Assembly (NCBI RefSeq): GCF_964355755.1
Contig: NC_092679.1
Span: 18,528,932 to 18,592,931, forward strand
DNA: 64,000 nt
From: Antedon mediterranea
Taxonomy: Eukaryota; Echinodermata; Crinoidea; Comatulida; Antedonidae
Reading direction: 5' to 3'
The position numbers were made by a program, and so were the translations under genes. The notes beneath the pieces were generated by a model. That model had not been told where the DNA came from. It saw only the letters and a list, made by a program, of their open reading frames with translations, and made no database searches. This document shows positions 60,601 through 64,000 of this stretch, piece by piece (the first letter of the stretch is position 1; each line of letters starts with the position of its first letter).

Positions 60601-62057
60601 ATCTAGACGTTTTTTTTTCGTACACAAAAATGTTTCAAAAAGTACTATTTAACGATCGTTGAATAGTGCGTACTATTGCACGCCATGTGACCCACATTCG
60701 TCCAATCAAATGACAGGAATTTATATAGGTGTTATATAATTACTAATAACTTGGGTGTTAAGTCTAGGACCTAAAGTAGCTTGTACAGCTGTGTGTAAAG
60801 CATATTACAACAAAACATATCAACACAATCAAATTATAACTATGTTAAACATTAAATTAAGTGTGGTACTTACTCAAAGTAAGATGTTGCAATTATCTCC
60901 AATTCCTGACCCAAACTTTCTAAAAATGTGACTGATAGCTGAAACAGAAGTTTTTTTTTTTGTGACGATCAAAACTTTAAGGTTATCAGACTTTATGGTT
61001 AACAATCCTATAGTATTTATTATATGAAAACCTAGATGTGAAAATGGTAAAAGTAAAATTACAAACATAGTTTCTGTTGAATTCTTTGATAATACATTTT
61101 ATATCCACAATGAACATGATACAATTCCTCCAAGTAAAACTTCACATTTATATTTCTTTCTCAGCATTTTCATTTACATTAAAATCTAGCAGTATAATAT
61201 TCATTAGAAATGAACCAGTATTGAACTATATCTTTAGGGACCATGTCAACAATATTCTACTGCAGTTGCTGCAGTAACTAAATTTGTTGAATCCTTTTCA
61301 CATATTTTACTGTTTGTATGATGTGAATAAAGTTAAAAATCTAGAATAAATTGTGTGTACTGCAATAATATGTGATTGTATAAGTTTATGAGGCAGTCTT
61401 TGCAATAAACAGTTTGTGTGCTGCTTACCCAAAAAAGGTTGCTAAAAATTGTATAAAAAATTTTAAAGAATGTACTGTAATTACTGCAGTAGAATAATCT
61501 AGACACATTCCCTTACTTTTCCAAAAGTTACAGTATACCATAGAAGTAGTATAATATCTCTATGAATATACACAGATTTCATAATCGAAATGCTGCATTG
61601 TTGCCTTATATCAGACAAAATACAAATGATTAAATATGGACTGTGGACTTGTCAATAAAATAACTTTTTTCAGTCACCATTTTAGCGCCTCTAAGAATTA
61701 CAAGAACTAGTTATTTTCTAAGTCCTAAAAAGACCACGAAATAGCACAATACGAATCAATGCATTTAGAATTTTGATACATCTTCACCTCTCATATCTCA
61801 AACAGGTAATGACGATTTCATTTCTGACCAAGAAAAATTATAAATATTTTATGAATATATATATTTCAAAATACCAATAATAAAGTATTCTTAATATTGA
61901 TACACTTATAATAATATAAAGAAAACAATCAAAAATGTTAAAAAATATTTAAAACAACAAATTATACACCTATTACATAATTTCAATAGTAGACATATAT
62001 ATGTTTTAATGTTAACAAAAGCTACCTAAACATTGATAAATTAATTGAAACAAATGT

Positions 62058-62352
62058 TTAAAGATGTATTGTCCCCCAAAAACATGAAAAATGAAGATTA
62101 AATAAATCAGACTTTGAATATGTTATTTTTGAGTTTTAATAAAGTTAATCACTTCCATAGACAAAGAAACAAAAAAAAATCAAGTTTTCACTTATAAAAT
62201 GACAAAATAAATGGTTAAATTCAACCTTTAAATACATTTGTTTTCGATCCAATTTTTGGTCAAAGTGGATAACTATTATGCTACATTAAAATGGAATATT
62301 CAACAAAAAATTGTTTAGGAATTATTTTTTCAGGGGTACAATACATCTTTAA
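62058..62352. mobile_element. MITE family B, copy 4 (full length)
   Basis: TTAAAGATGTATTGTCCCCC at the left and GGGGTACAATACATCTTTAA at the right. The interior is shared with copies 1 and 2. About 295 bp, no ORF. Confidence 0.88.
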
Positions 62353-63363
62353 TGAATGCAATTTACTACAAATTTATGATTCAGGATTTCTGCAAGTAAA
62401 TATGTTATTCATTTATTTATTAGTATATTAATTATATTAAATTTATAATAAAGTTCACATTCATTCAAGATCACTGAAAAAAAATATTCTAAAGACAACT
62501 TATTATGGTTTCTCTGGATTATATCCAAAAGCATTCATAAAAAAAAAACCCCTTCATATGAATTCAAAACTGCCAATGACTGGAGAAGAAAATCGGGGTG
62601 ACATGATGGATACCTCTTCCCACAATGCAACTAATTTGCTGCCATGTTGAGTACGTTCCTTACCGTGTAATCATTTACCACCATTCGGGTACATCCACAA
62701 TCAGTTCCCTTGACATCATTACAACCATCACAGAAATAAAAGACCTATTCCAAAAAACATTTGTTTCTCTGACCTTAACAATAAACTACCAAGTAAAATC
62801 TAACCTAGCAGAGTAATACCCAATATTGCATTGGTTTAGTACATTCAATATTATAAGCATATACAATTTGGAGGGAAAAATAAATATAATTGTTTACAAT
62901 ATGTGTGCGTTTATCAGGGGCTTTAACATAAGCGATGTGACAAAATGCATACTTAATTGTGATATTACCTGTAATTTCTATTGGTTGATTAATCTGAAAA
63001 ACTATTTAAATAAATCAACCTTGTTATCTAGGTAAGAATTTGATCGAGTAGATAACATTTAGGTATTTTTAGGAAAACTATAAAAGCGATTTACAATGGG
63101 TGAATTTGTTAATGGAAATTGATCAATTATAAACTGTGTAATTCTTATAATGAACAAAGTTGCGAATTGAGCACGAGTTGTAAATATTCTAATCACTAGT
63201 TTCACACTTAATTTGTGAATAAAAATGTTACAAAGAGACCACCTCTATTAAAAGACCATCCTTTTCTTTCTCATCCACAAATCAAAACATTCTTATACAT
63301 TGTTATATTTATTTACGGTCATTTACATATTATTTCAGGAATTTACTTGTTTTTTCCAACAAG

Positions 63364-63537
63364 CAGGGGCGTAACCATGAGCGCTTACCAGGGGCCCTGA
63401 AGCTTACAGGGGCTCACTTAGTAGGGGATGAAGGAAACAACAGATATTCAAATATGTTAAAAAAGGTTAAAAACGCTTAAGGCCTCCAGCTTTGGAGGGC
63501 CACTGAAGGTCCCTAAGACCTCTGTGTTACGCCACTG
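63364..63537. mobile_element. Non-autonomous hAT element with 8-bp target duplication
   Basis: 174 bp with ends CAGGGGCGTAACCAT and TGTGTTACGCCACTG (inverted). It is flanked by an exact direct repeat CCAACAAG at 63356-63363 and 63538-63545. An 8-bp duplication together with CAGGGGCGTA-type ends is diagnostic of the hAT superfamily. No transposase. The intact duplication points to a fairly recent insertion. Confidence 0.92.
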
Positions 63538-63930
63538 CCAACAAGAAAGCTGTTGAAAAACTAGTTGGCATGGGCCTAGAAGCATATTTATGGTCTGAAA
63601 TAATTTGTAGATGATGCTTCCAATTTCCATTCTATGGTCCTTTAATAGCATCTCCAATATAATGTTTATAAAATACAATAATTTTCGTTTGTATAATACA
63701 CTAGTCACAGCCAACAAGACGTATCAATCAACCGTATATTACCATCCAGTTTTACAAGTTAGTACACTATGTCAATACAAATGTTGACAGATTTCATTAA
63801 AAGGGAATCTGGAAGATCCATTAACTGCAGTCTACGTAAACTCGCCTTTAACAAGCCATCCTGATGGGATAAAACATGAAGAAATAAGCATGGTATGTTT
63901 CCATTTCCAGTTTCTGATTACAAAGACTGA

Positions 63931-64000
63931 AGCTCCGGCTAGACTATCAAACTTTATGTGACAAAAAAATGTGATATGCCAATACTGTATATGGACATGA
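63931..64000. mobile_element. Palindromic MITE family A, copy 17 (cut by window end)
   Basis: 'aagctccggctagactatca' and 'aactttatgtgacaaaaaaa', then 'atatggacatga' as in the left halves of the other copies. It runs off the window. Confidence 0.85.

Larger units (their letters stand above)
59010..64000. other. Region downstream of GOLGA5: repeats, no gene recognised
   Basis: After the GOLGA5 3' UTR there are MITE copies 15-17, a long hairpin (60423), a family B MITE (62058), a hAT element (63364) and AT-rich DNA. ORFs of 60-86 codons here (for example at 62625 and 63457) match nothing I know and look random. Confidence 0.55.

Noticed and set aside
62625-62816. 63-residue ORF downstream of GOLGA5
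   Set aside because: No family similarity that I recognise and no flanking splice signals that make an exon.

Overview
The window is nuclear DNA of an animal: AT-rich, with genes split into many short exons that have GT-AG borders. I identified four conserved genes. Joining their exons by hand gives unbroken reading frames close to the vertebrate proteins. Gene content (a motile-cilium radial spoke gene, a TRIM9/67-type neuronal E3 ligase, golgin-84) and repeat content (DIRS retroelement, 5S-rRNA-derived SINE, hAT and foldback MITEs) suggest an invertebrate deuterostome. An echinoderm is my best guess, but no single feature proves it.

Layout. 1-2537 (+): 3' half of RSPH4A/6A (radial spoke head), cut by the window edge. 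4486-10654 (-): complete EIF4A3, the exon-junction-complex helicase, in 11 coding exons, convergent with RSPH4A. 14435-51058 (-): complete TRIM9/TRIM67 orthologue in 7 coding exons over 36.6 kb, most of it one 20.5-kb first intron. 52634-59009 (+): complete GOLGA5 (golgin-84) in 11 coding exons, head-to-head with TRIM9 across about 1.6 kb. 59010-64000 holds only repeats. The genes are housekeeping, ciliary, neuronal and Golgi genes and do not form one pathway.

The accessory biology is transposons. Intron 1 of TRIM9 carries a 3.35-kb DIRS tyrosine-recombinase retrotransposon. Its two 170-bp inverted terminal repeats look identical, its internal complementary region is built from both element ends, and its gag, RNase H, methyltransferase-like and recombinase regions are present. 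The reverse transcriptase is deleted.

A palindromic MITE family (TIR core CTACACTATCAAACTTTATG) occurs 17 times in 64 kb, with a variable internal repeat. Other elements are a second MITE family (TAAAGATGTAT ends), CCTGGTTTCCAT and CAGTAGAACCCC MITEs, a hAT copy with an exact 8-bp target duplication, two LINE 3' ends, 5S-derived and tRNA-derived SINEs, a FLYWCH-domain relic, four minisatellites or AT satellites, and a long hairpin. Exon borders were placed by eye from splice signals, reading phase and family similarity. Repeat borders are approximate unless a target duplication is stated.
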